Shown in pieces: positions 8,801-15,864 of a DNA stretch of 64,000 bases. Source of the DNA: Clostridiales bacterium (lineage in GTDB: Bacteria; Bacillota; Clostridia; Oscillospirales; CAG-272); contig BLMO01000113.1 in assembly GCA_011957885.1 (NCBI GenBank), forward strand, positions 29,909 to 93,908, in the 5' to 3' direction. Numbering within the stretch: the stretch's first letter is position 1; every line of letters starts with the position of its first letter. Below the pieces are notes generated by a model. It had not been told where the DNA came from. It saw only the letters and a program-made list of their open reading frames with translations, and searched no databases. Position numbers and translations under genes: made by a program.

Positions 8801-9167
8801 CGCAAATGCCGATTACTGCTGCACCGAATCCCAACGGTACGGTAATCCGGGTATAGCGGTTCAGAGATGCAACTGCTGCCGCCGCACAGACTGGGAGGCA
8901 GGCAAGGGCAATATATCCATAGGATATGTAGCATGCCTGCCAGTGTACCTGCGTAGTCAGCCCGGCGGCGGCGCATAAAAAAGATACGGTGCCGAACACA
9001 CCGATATAAAAAACCAAGGTGCGCAGAATAAAACCGACTATTTTTGCAGTGCCGGACAGGGAATGCACTGGCGACTCATAAATGTCCTCTGCTGCAGATC
9101 TGTTTACTGCCGCCTTTGTTCTTTTCTGTATCCATTTGGGTTTATGCAAAAAGGTTATGTTTTTCAA
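5865..9167 (-). CDS. TgpA-like transmembrane transglutaminase protein
   Basis: About 1100 residues. Six or so membrane spans lie in residues 42-245, then a very basic, Lys/Arg/Glu-rich helical stretch (about 255-402) that must be cytoplasmic, then a span at about 404-430. A long extracellular part carries the transglutaminase core: catalytic Cys in VKEGYCSHFATA (near 808) and His in SNAHAWIEVYFDG (near 860). A Pro/Glu-rich linker, a last span (about 965-990) and a cytoplasmic DUF4129-like tail follow. The MoxR-DUF58-TgpA trio is a widespread envelope-associated gene set whose substrate is not established. The start is unclear: the frame begins with TTG at 9167 without a well-spaced ribosome site, while a better-spaced ATG at 9177 is in another frame. 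Confidence 0.85.
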   Translation of the reverse strand: MKNITFLHKPKWIQKRTKAAVNRSAAEDIYESPVHSLSGTAKIVGFILRTLVFYIGVFGTVSFLCAAAGLTTQVHWQACYISYGYIALACLPVCAAAAVASLNRYTRITVPLGFGAAVIGICAMLYGNPISFLWQSILRIYNFTLYHLAGLRYSSLGNYMVPDGLDYSNAGYMHADPQRFWGVFLLAVTIGILLRFCMLKKVRLIPLCTIIAAVIIPVFTYNISKGNIGIGCMIAFSLGCIVLKIYDYRYAGPQSRKIERRKKRREKKELQKKTALRKKEEKKALHAQADEILRASLEADMDKRRSRMARNAVFIAWRQAQKDRKNALKNEKQKQKRQQKAEKKATRKAIAAEKKELAALKKSGNLQHASELQKSRETRKAEKKEQRKAARLEKRTRRAEKSAHAFAVSAAGGFAGFGAAAVALLALWIPMAAAHNAFPIIPPINNKVQIARSYVTAYLTGNDVDLNDLSAYGINELTPRTLSFDPLEYKEKQILRVETTGQNSVYLRSWIGSDFDSETNTWSAADYDRVLEYRSLFGKDFTPDEITYNFNKYIYPSSVEITEENVYKNLTKYGFTVQQVHVQRTNGSSLLLFVPAHMNPQLGLCEWSNLEEAEYKYSNYYDGIYSSRFYKSGTGYSTVSFITALNRGEVGVSRRQAAEYYQRAKNFIAENANRNLLPYQLDGKIADFDYQLSVDGIEYIGTNLVQRYFYEMTESEQQEFQAAIKLEEEYRAYVQETYTKPFDCPTAKEISAEILTQAAENGTTARHDLVMAVVDYLDEHYTYTKTPEESTNPEESNILDAFLSEVKEGYCSHFATAAVAILREYGVPVRFAEGYIATDFSRAAGTSGAPYRCDVKDSNAHAWIEVYFDGMGWMQYEVTPGEYFKAMYDPSSATITPAVPDNEEDEPREPIDNPPETPPSEADPEEDQPGGKLEEPLSEVAHFFLVIGITACLVLLGFIIYLIIRHIQKKAQLMLEKRYRIINLARNNEAYKKADDAQRHGTVRQINDWILDVFRIMGFPPLTGELPMDFAKRVSNEYAKLSTEDFTQVMTYMQKEEFGHGLSAREAEICGEYLSDLITSVYAGLGFWQKIRVRYIKRIL

Positions 9168-9207
9168 AAGGAATCATTCCGCAAAGAGCGGTCTCCTTTC
9201 CGATTTA

Positions 9208-11019
9208 TCAATATTGTGTAACGGTAAGAACCGTTTGCGTATCCTGCTGCTCCATCAATTGGATTTGACAGGGAAGCACGCCTTGCTGATGCAGCTTTGC
9301 TGCACATGCGGCGATATATTCCTCACGTTCCATGGGGTTTGCATATCCGCTTTTGGGATTGTAAAATAGTATTTCTGTAATACATCCGCTGCCGGCGCCG
9401 CCGAATATTGCAGGAATTTTACAATATTCTGCAATAGAGGACGGATCCAGATTGGCGGTGACGATACGAATGGTGACGTTTGCCGATTCTGACACGATTC
9501 GGCTTAAATCGGATACCCGTTCTGTTTCCGGCACAACAGGCGCGCCGGCAAAGCGTTCATATATGGCTTCAAAGGATGCAAGATTCAACGCATGCCCCAG
9601 ATAGATTCCGCCTTCTTCCCGGGAATCAAACCATGCCGCTGTGCAGTGATGATTGTGCCGGATTTCGTTCATTATTTCTGCTACGGCAATTTCTGCCACG
9701 GCATCGGCGCATAGCTCCGGAATCTCATCTTCCAAATCCGGACGCAGCATACCGCCCCAAGCACGGATTGCCGCGTCCATTTCTGCCGATCCGGTTTCTG
9801 TCATATCTCCGTTGATTTCTTCCAGCAGCTTTTGAACAACCGCGTCCTCTGCAGCAATCTGTTCCCGCATGAGCGCCTGTTCCTGCGCACGCTGTTCGGC
9901 TTCAGCCTGTCGCTTTTGATCCTTCAAAGGATCTATTTTTTTATGATGAACCCGCTTGCGGGCAGTTGCCCGGATGAGTGCATCAATTTCGTCCATGGTT
10001 TCTACAGAAACCGTACTGTTTCCGGCGTGCAGCCGCTTGCGGTGTTTAGCTGCCTGCCGCTTTTTATGAAAACGTTCCTTCAACCCCTGCAGCCCCTGAT
10101 TCACAGCGGTATCCAGAGATTGGGCTTTGTCGGCAAGCTTTTGCAGACGAAGCTCCGGCAGCAGCGGTGTACGTTCTCTTTTTTTCAAAAGCTGGCGCAA
10201 GTATTTTTGTTTTCGAGCTTTTTCGACTTCCGGTACCGGGGTCGGCGCTGCAAAGTCCGCAAATATATAAACATGCTGATCGTCATTCGTATTAAAGTCG
10301 CGCACCTGCAGATCCTGTGCCTTGGAAGAAAGCTTCCAGTGAATGGATTTCATCGTATCTCCCATACGGTAATCCCGTATGTTTGCCTGTTCGGATTGCT
10401 CCTGTGTGTTTTGCATACGAGCAAGAGAGGAAGGAATGTCAGATGCGGCGGTGGCTGCGGAGATATCCAAAGTAAGACGCCGGGGAAGTACGGTTACATT
10501 GCTGTAATTGTTTACATCTATGCGAATGCGGAACATACGCAGATAATCATACAGATAGATTTCCTGTACGCCGATTTCATACAGTCCCCGGTAGCGGAAT
10601 TGAACGGTATTTTTGATACAGTGCATTCCGAAAGGAATCAGAGATAACACCAGCTTCTGGTGAAGACTGCGCACTCCGTCCGTCTGCGGCAGATTGATGA
10701 TTGCTTCTGCAAAGGGAAGGGGCAGGGGAGATGCATTGATGATCCGGATTTCATATTCTACAGGCGTCATTTTTTCACAACGGTTTGTATCGGAAGAAAC
10801 ATACACCTGGATACATGCCCTGCCGATCAGCATAAACAGAAAAGAAAGCAGAGGCACCAATATCAGGAACCAGAAAAATACAGCGGAAGCGGTATTTCTC
10901 AGCAACTGGGTAAAAACAACAGAAAAGATCAAAAGAAAACAGTACAGAATAACACCGGGTCTCGGGACAAGCGCCGCCCGGCGTTTCTGCCTTTTTTTAT
11001 CAGCCATATCATTTACCAT
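9208..11019 (-). CDS. DUF58 (vWA-like) membrane protein with basic insertion
   Basis: 603 residues. Two membrane spans near the N terminus (22-40 and 46-66) are followed by a beta-rich domain and the DUF58 signature at about 215-242 (IRDYRMGDTMKSIHWKLSSK). After QHVYIFADF (about 248-256) the family normally runs on through its vWA-like fold. Here about 180 charged residues (258-435) rich in KKR, KHRKR and Glu/Ala helices interrupt it before the fold resumes near 445. DUF58 proteins are partners of MoxR ATPases, which are thought to remodel them. The gene lies between moxR and the transglutaminase gene, 30-40 bp from each, with a GAGGAAAGC ribosome site. Confidence 0.85.
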   Translation of the reverse strand: MVNDMADKKRQKRRAALVPRPGVILYCFLLIFSVVFTQLLRNTASAVFFWFLILVPLLSFLFMLIGRACIQVYVSSDTNRCEKMTPVEYEIRIINASPLPLPFAEAIINLPQTDGVRSLHQKLVLSLIPFGMHCIKNTVQFRYRGLYEIGVQEIYLYDYLRMFRIRIDVNNYSNVTVLPRRLTLDISAATAASDIPSSLARMQNTQEQSEQANIRDYRMGDTMKSIHWKLSSKAQDLQVRDFNTNDDQHVYIFADFAAPTPVPEVEKARKQKYLRQLLKKRERTPLLPELRLQKLADKAQSLDTAVNQGLQGLKERFHKKRQAAKHRKRLHAGNSTVSVETMDEIDALIRATARKRVHHKKIDPLKDQKRQAEAEQRAQEQALMREQIAAEDAVVQKLLEEINGDMTETGSAEMDAAIRAWGGMLRPDLEDEIPELCADAVAEIAVAEIMNEIRHNHHCTAAWFDSREEGGIYLGHALNLASFEAIYERFAGAPVVPETERVSDLSRIVSESANVTIRIVTANLDPSSIAEYCKIPAIFGGAGSGCITEILFYNPKSGYANPMEREEYIAACAAKLHQQGVLPCQIQLMEQQDTQTVLTVTQY

Positions 11020-11049
11020 GCTTTCCTCGGGGAATACAGTATAAAAAGC

Positions 11050-12033
11050 TTATCTCTGGGATTTAAAGGGAACTTCCACAGTACGGGCGACTTCTGCAAG
11101 CACTTCCGCCGCGCCGGTCTGATTCAGCCGTGCTTCCTGACTGAGCATAATTCTATGGGATACGGCAGGGATGAACAGCGCGGACACATCTTCTGCAAGA
11201 ACGTAGTCTCTGCCCTTGATGAATGCATACGCCTGGGAGAGCTTCATCAGTGCAAGGGATGCACGGGGAGACGCTCCCAGCGTGATGGATTTTGTATTTC
11301 TTGTAGCGCTGACCAGCTGTACAATATATCGGCTGATTTCGCCGGAGACCGTTACACCTGAAACGATGCTGCGCAGATTTTGTATGGAATCCGCATTTGT
11401 AACGGAGGAAATTTTCGACAGGGGATTTTCCGTTTTCCGGTCTGCAAGGATTGCCATTTCTTCTGCTTCTGTGGGATATCCCATGGACAAACGCATAATA
11501 AACCGGTCGAGCTGGGCTTCCGGCAGAGGATATGTACCGATATAGCCGGAAGGGTTTTGGGTTGCGATTACCATAAAGGGAGCGGGGATAGCATAGGTTT
11601 TCCCATCTACGGTAACCTGCCCTTCTTCCATTGCCTCCAGAAGGGCGGATTGGGTTTTTGGAGACGCGCGGTTGATTTCATCGGCAAGGAGAATATTACA
11701 CATGACAAGTCCGCTGCGGAATTCAAATTCTTCTTTGGAGCGGTTGTAAATATTGAATCCGGTAATATCGGACGCCATGACATCCGGGGTGAACTGTGCA
11801 CGGTTAAAGGATAACCCTGCAGCTTTGGAAAGCGCTGCTGCTAAAGTGGTTTTTCCAACGCCGGGAACGTCTTCGATCAGGACATGTCCTCCTGCCAGCA
11901 TGGATGTAACCAGCATGACAATTTCGTTATGCTTTCCGACCACGACTTTTTCTACTTCTGAAATGAGCGCCTGCACCAATTCATTTGCTTCTTGGGCGGA
12001 TTTTGCGTTTTCTCCGGAATAATCAAAATTCAT
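11050..12033 (-). CDS. MoxR-family AAA+ ATPase
   Basis: 327 residues from the ATG at 12033, the usual MoxR length. Walker A is EDVPGVGKTTLAAALSK, Walker B is ILLADEINRASPKTQSALLE, and sensor/arginine-finger regions follow (VIATQNPSGYIGTYPLPEAQ, RFIMRLSMGYP). MoxR ATPases act as chaperone-like remodelers of vWA/DUF58 partner proteins, here the downstream gene product. An in-frame upstream ATG at 12099 would add 22 residues with a short hydrophobic stretch; a GGAGG lies 18 bases before the shorter start, so neither start has ideal signals. First gene of the operon and directly behind a consensus promoter. Confidence 0.9.
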   Translation of the reverse strand: MNFDYSGENAKSAQEANELVQALISEVEKVVVGKHNEIVMLVTSMLAGGHVLIEDVPGVGKTTLAAALSKAAGLSFNRAQFTPDVMASDITGFNIYNRSKEEFEFRSGLVMCNILLADEINRASPKTQSALLEAMEEGQVTVDGKTYAIPAPFMVIATQNPSGYIGTYPLPEAQLDRFIMRLSMGYPTEAEEMAILADRKTENPLSKISSVTNADSIQNLRSIVSGVTVSGEISRYIVQLVSATRNTKSITLGASPRASLALMKLSQAYAFIKGRDYVLAEDVSALFIPAVSHRIMLSQEARLNQTGAAEVLAEVARTVEVPFKSQR

Positions 12034-12132
12034 ATCTTTTGTGCTGCACAGCCTCCATAAAATAAGGAAAAGTACAGATCCTCCTATGTAAATTATCATT
12101 CGTTGTTAAAAAAGCCAATAACAAGTGGATTT

Positions 12133-12161
12133 ATTATAGCATATATAGTGAATAAATACAA
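12133..12161 (-). promoter_or_regulatory. sigma-A promoter of MoxR-DUF58-TgpA-mrnC operon
   Basis: On the minus strand: TTGTAT, 17-bp spacer, TATAAT. The predicted start near 12126 gives a leader of about 27 or 93 bases depending on the moxR start codon. Confidence 0.75.
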
Positions 12162-12203
12162 TAATTTGTGAGATATTCCTAACAGATAATTTTATAGACT
12201 AAT

Positions 12204-12232
12204 AAAAAACCGCCTTGCAAGGCGGTTTTTTT
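12204..12232 (-). terminator. terminator of the PFL-family operon
   Basis: AAAACCGCC / GGCGGTTTT stem with a TTGCAA loop and T-runs on both strands. It lies directly after the stop codon of the minus-strand gene at 12234. Confidence 0.85.
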
Positions 12233-12233
12233 A

Positions 12234-13592
12234 TCAGTTTTTCAGGCTTTGTAATGGTGCAGGAATTCGTCCGCCTCTTGCAATAAATTTTGCAGGAGAC
12301 TCATTTTTGTTAAGCTGCATTACCGGACCACTGCCCAGCAGTCCGCCGAATTCCAGTGTGTCTCCAATATCTTTGCCGATTGCCGGGATAATGCGTACCG
12401 CAGTTGTCTTTGTGTTGACCATACCGATAGCGGCTTCATCTGCAATGATTGCCGAAATCACTTCCGGCTGTGTGTCGCCGGGAACTACGATCATATCCAG
12501 ACCTACAGAGCACACACTGGTCATGGCTTCCAGCTTTTCGATGCTCAGAACACCTGCTTCCGCTGCGGCAATCATGCCTGCATCTTCAGAAACGGGAATA
12601 AATGCGCCGGACAATCCACCTACATTGGAGGACGCCATCACGCCGCCCTTCTTTACTGCATCGTTCAGCAGTGCCAGTGCAGCAGTGGTGCCGTGGGTGC
12701 CGCACATTTCCAGCCCCATTTCTTCTAAAATATGGGCAACAGAGTCGCCGACAGCAGGAGTAGGCGCCAGGGACAAGTCTACGATCCCGAAGGGAACATC
12801 CAGCCGTTTGGATGCTTCTGTGCCGACCAATTGTCCCATTCTTGTGATTTTGAAAGCTGTTTTTTTGATAATGTCCGCAACCCGATTCAGATCTGCGTCC
12901 GGGTATTTGGTGAGTGCTGCCCGCACAACACCGGGACCGGAAACCCCTACATTGATAACGCAGTCCGGTTCGCCGATTCCGTGAAATGCGCCTGCCATAA
13001 AGGGATTGTCTTCAGGAGCGTTGCAGAATACCACCAGTTTTGCAGGACCGATGCAGTTTCTGTCTGCCGTACATTTGGCAGCATCAACAATTACTTTTCC
13101 CATAAGCGCCACAGCGTCCATATTGATTCCGGCTTTTGTGGTACCTACATTTACGGATGAGCAAACCTGATCCGTTTCGTTCAGCGCCTGTGGAATGGAG
13201 CGGATCAGTTCCAGATCCCCGGCGGAAAATCCTTTATGTACCAGCGCAGAGTAGCCGCCGATAAAGTTGACGCCGATTTCCTTGCCGGCACGGTCCAGCG
13301 TTTTTGCATACTTGACCGGATCGCCGCCGCTTGCTGCCAGCAGCATGGCAATGGGCGTCACGGATACACGTTTGTTAATAATCGGGATTCCGTACAGCTT
13401 GGAAATATCCTCACCTGTGCGAACCAGATTTCCGGCTTTGCGCAGGATTTTATCGTACACCTTTTTACAGGAAACATCAATATCGCTGTCACAGCAATCC
13501 AGAAGAGAAATCCCCATGGTTATGGTGCGGATATCCAGATTTTCGTTCTGGATCATATTGATGGTTTCCATTATATCGCCTAAATTCAGCAT
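12234..13592 (-). CDS. PFL-family protein (UPF0210/DUF711)
   Basis: 452 residues, full length for UPF0210. Recognisable parts are [14 protein letters not shown] near the start, [14 protein letters not shown], the glycine-rich [19 protein letters not shown]-partner-type conserved [13 protein letters not shown], and the C-terminal [13 protein letters not shown]. The structural family is related to pyruvate-formate-lyase-like folds, but no reaction is established. It is nearly always paired with the small ACT-domain protein found just upstream here (11 bp gap), so the two probably form a regulated complex. The ribosome site AAAGGGG lies close before the ATG at 13592; ATG 13571 is an alternative. 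Confidence 0.85.
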   Translation of the reverse strand: MLNLGDIMETINMIQNENLDIRTITMGISLLDCCDSDIDVSCKKVYDKILRKAGNLVRTGEDISKLYGIPIINKRVSVTPIAMLLAASGGDPVKYAKTLDRAGKEIGVNFIGGYSALVHKGFSAGDLELIRSIPQALNETDQVCSSVNVGTTKAGINMDAVALMGKVIVDAAKCTADRNCIGPAKLVVFCNAPEDNPFMAGAFHGIGEPDCVINVGVSGPGVVRAALTKYPDADLNRVADIIKKTAFKITRMGQLVGTEASKRLDVPFGIVDLSLAPTPAVGDSVAHILEEMGLEMCGTHGTTAALALLNDAVKKGGVMASSNVGGLSGAFIPVSEDAGMIAAAEAGVLSIEKLEAMTSVCSVGLDMIVVPGDTQPEVISAIIADEAAIGMVNTKTTAVRIIPAIGKDIGDTLEFGGLLGSGPVMQLNKNESPAKFIARGGRIPAPLQSLKN

Positions 13593-13603
13593 GGGTACCC
13601 CTT

Positions 13604-13873
13604 TCAGATTCTGTGCATGGAATTGAAGATATCTTCGTGCATAATATTGATCTGCATACCGAGCTGCGTCCCCAGTGCTTCCAGATCGCCTTTCAGCCGC
13701 AGGAAATCACAACCTTCATCGGATATATCCAGCATCATGACCATAACGAACATATCCTGCAGAATAGACTGATTTACGTCAACCACATTGGCGCGGTTTT
13801 CAAAACAAACGGAACTGACTTTTGCCAAAATGCCAAAGGTATCTTTTCCGACTACGGAAATAATTGCTCTCAT
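13604..13873 (-). CDS. ACT-domain protein (UPF0237)
   Basis: 89 residues forming a single ACT domain: [20 protein letters not shown], then [20 protein letters not shown] and a last strand [12 protein letters not shown] domains bind amino acids or similar ligands and regulate partner enzymes. It is the constant partner of the PFL-family protein and is cotranscribed with it. The start is the ATG at 13873, with GGAGC a few bases before it. Confidence 0.9.
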   Translation of the reverse strand: MRAIISVVGKDTFGILAKVSSVCFENRANVVDVNQSILQDMFVMVMMLDISDEGCDFLRLKGDLEALGTQLGMQINIMHEDIFNSMHRI

Positions 13874-13891
13874 ATTCTTGCTCCTATGTAT

Positions 13892-14800
13892 TTATTTTAT
13901 AACTTTTTCGCCGTCAAACAGCAGAATTCCATATCCGCTGCCAGGGATGCCGCCAGCGGCAATCCAGTCTGCATATCTGCGCCGCAAGGAAGTGTCTCTG
14001 GGCAAATCGGCAGGATTACCCGTATACTGTACTTCAAACATTCGCCAGCAGTCTTCAAAGGCGGGATGTTCCACGTTTTTTAATATTTCAAAATCCTGTT
14101 TGAAACGAATAATATTGGAATCCTGCGGGAGAAATTCTTCCAGTCCATCGTACAGAAGCCAGGATTCACAGATGATAGGAAGCACGCCATCTATAGTCAG
14201 GTGCTTGTAGAACTGATAAGCGCGCCGGTAAGAATCCAGCACACTTTCATATCCAAGTCGGCTTCCGGAAGGAATATGCACACCGAGCAGTTCGCCTTCA
14301 CCGTATTTCAGATGCAAACCGTGTTTGTTGTAGGAGTCGGTCAGATAAAATGTTGTAGTTTCAAATTGCAGTCTGCCCAGTGCAAAGCGGGTCATATCAA
14401 AGAAGCGGTCAAACCAGAATGCCACAAAGCTGCCCCAGATTCCATAGACCGCATGACATTCATTTAGTTTATAATAGAGATCCATCACAGAATCGTGCCA
14501 TAGAGCTTCGTCCAGCCCTTTTTCCATATACCTGTGCCGCAGTGGTTCTGTAAGACAAGCATACAGAAGAAAATGAGCAGAATACTCGTGAACGCCGACC
14601 GAGGCGCCAGCCGCAGCTGCATCCTGACGTGCGGCTGGGAAATCAATAGGCTGTCCTTGTGCGTATGCTTTAATGGGAGACAAAAACTGCCGGGAAGCAT
14701 CCGGATTGGAAAGAATTCGTTCAAGATCCTGTAAAAGCGCAGTTTTAGCATCTTGAGGATATGGAAATGCGTTCAAAAAATTTTGTAGAGCTGTTTTCAT
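13892..14800 (-). CDS. GNAT-like acyltransferase-domain protein
   Basis: 302 residues from the ATG at 14800; a TTG at 14824 could extend it. The sequence matches the two-part 'NAT_N plus GNAT_C' acyltransferase-like family: an N-terminal helical part, then LHLKYGEGELLGVHIPSGSR, SYRRAYQFYKHL, and ICESWLLYDGLEEFLPQDSN with SNIIRFKQDFEIL. Members are assigned a GNAT-like fold but no substrate. It ends 18 bp before the ACT gene, so the three form one minus-strand operon behind the promoter at 14839-14867. No membrane segment or signal peptide. Confidence 0.65.
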   Translation of the reverse strand: MKTALQNFLNAFPYPQDAKTALLQDLERILSNPDASRQFLSPIKAYAQGQPIDFPAARQDAAAAGASVGVHEYSAHFLLYACLTEPLRHRYMEKGLDEALWHDSVMDLYYKLNECHAVYGIWGSFVAFWFDRFFDMTRFALGRLQFETTTFYLTDSYNKHGLHLKYGEGELLGVHIPSGSRLGYESVLDSYRRAYQFYKHLTIDGVLPIICESWLLYDGLEEFLPQDSNIIRFKQDFEILKNVEHPAFEDCWRMFEVQYTGNPADLPRDTSLRRRYADWIAAGGIPGSGYGILLFDGEKVIK

Positions 14801-14838
14801 AAGTAAATTACTGCCCTTTCGCAAATGTCATATTTTTT

Positions 14839-14867
14839 ATTATACGGTATCCCGAGTTAAAAAGCAA
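14839..14867 (-). promoter_or_regulatory. promoter for the acyltransferase-ACT-PFL operon
   Basis: On the minus strand: TTGCTT, 17-bp spacer, perfect TATAAT. The -35 is weak. It is divergent from the promoter at 14945. Confidence 0.5.
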
Positions 14868-14944
14868 TAGCGGGGTATGCAAAATCATAAATAAAAATTC
14901 CGGCGTGTGACCGTATAAATTATAGATATTGATGTAAAAAAGGA

Positions 14945-14973
14945 TTGTCAATTGAAAGTTTATATGGTATAAT
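14945..14973 (+). promoter_or_regulatory. promoter for cupin regulator / acyl-CoA synthetase
   Basis: TTGTCA, 17-bp spacer, TATAAT. The transcript would have a leader of about 275 bases containing the repeat copy at 15049-15163. No other gene is seen in 14868-15255. Confidence 0.7.
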
Positions 14974-15048
14974 AATCTGAAATCATTTTACTGATTCCAT
15001 TGTTTTGGAACTTTTTTGCAGAAAAAGTAAATTGACAGCTTTGTATGG

Positions 15049-15163
15049 ACAACCCCTCTGCCACCCCTACGGTGCGCCACCTCCCCTTGCACAGAGGAGG
15101 CGTAAATTCAGAAAAAGCAAAGAGAACTGTCGTCAAGCGAAGCGATAGCGACTGAGGGATTGT
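15049..15163. repeat. dispersed repeat, copy A (degenerate)
   Basis: One arm holds the family hairpins GGTGCGCCACCTCCCC and its pair. The other arm keeps only ACTGAGGGATTGT and a changed inner hairpin (TCGTCAAGCGAAGCGATAGCGA). It is a decayed member of the family described at 44362 and lies inside the leader of the cupin regulator gene. Confidence 0.6.
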
Positions 15164-15255
15164 TTACAATCGCTTTACAGGGTTGCTGAATCGGCAGTAT
15201 TGCATAAAGCTTCAATCAATGCAGTAAAGGAATGTTTTGGAAAGGAAGGAAAATG

Positions 15256-15804
15256 ATGTTTGACGAATTGAAAATGATTGCGGCGCGCGTGCGGGAAATG
15301 CGCGAAATTTTGGATATTCCCGTGAAGGTCATAGCCGAAAATATCGGGACCAGCGAGGCGCAATATCTGGCTTATGAAAATGCAGAGGATGATATCCCTG
15401 TGGGTAAGCTGTACCTGATCGCCGGCGAATTCGGTGTGGATCCTACGGTTCTTCTGTGTGGCGACAGCCCGCGGATGGCTGATTATACGATTGTCCGGGG
15501 TGGCCGCGGCGTCAGCGTGGAACGATTTGCCGGATACCAGTTTACCTCCCTTGCATATAACTTCATCGGCAGGGAAATGGAACCGATGATCGTATCTCTC
15601 CAGCCCACTGACGAGAAGCCGGAGCTGGTTACCCATGAAGGACAGGAATTCAACTTTGTGCTGAAGGGCTCTGTCATTGTCACAATCGGACAGCGGGAGC
15701 ATTTGCTTCATGCCGGAGACAGTATTTATTTTAATCCGGCGATTCCCCACGGTCAGCACTGTGCAGACGCACCGGCGGAATTTCTGACGGTTATCAATGA
15801 ATAA
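15256..15804 (+). CDS. XRE-family regulator with C-terminal cupin domain
   Basis: 182 residues. Residues about 5-62 are an XRE helix-turn-helix (MREILDIPVKVIAENIGTS, YLAYENAEDDIPVGKLY). The rest is a cupin_2 barrel (THEGQEFNFVLKGSVIVTIG, LHAGDSIYFNPAIPHGQHC) that probably binds a small ligand. The ATG at 15256 is chosen because AGGAAGG lies six bases upstream; ATGs at 15253 and 15232 are alternatives. This type of regulator is commonly placed directly before an AMP-binding acyl-CoA synthetase, as here (60 bp), so it probably senses an acyl compound and controls the pair. Confidence 0.85.
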   Translation: MFDELKMIAARVREMREILDIPVKVIAENIGTSEAQYLAYENAEDDIPVGKLYLIAGEFGVDPTVLLCGDSPRMADYTIVRGGRGVSVERFAGYQFTSLAYNFIGREMEPMIVSLQPTDEKPELVTHEGQEFNFVLKGSVIVTIGQREHLLHAGDSIYFNPAIPHGQHCADAPAEFLTVINE

Positions 15805-15864
15805 ATGCTTTTTGCATATAGCTTTGGTTTTGATTTTGTTTTGATATTATGAGAGGTACCTTTA

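Noticed and set aside
6543-8978. Several plus-strand frames of 200-280 codons inside the transglutaminase gene
   Set aside because: They are the complement of the basic and transglutaminase regions; none has a ribosome site or recognisable motif.
12034-12099. Membrane-anchored form of MoxR from an upstream ATG
   Set aside because: The extra 22 residues are not typical of MoxR ATPases and the upstream ATG has no ribosome site; kept only as an alternative start.
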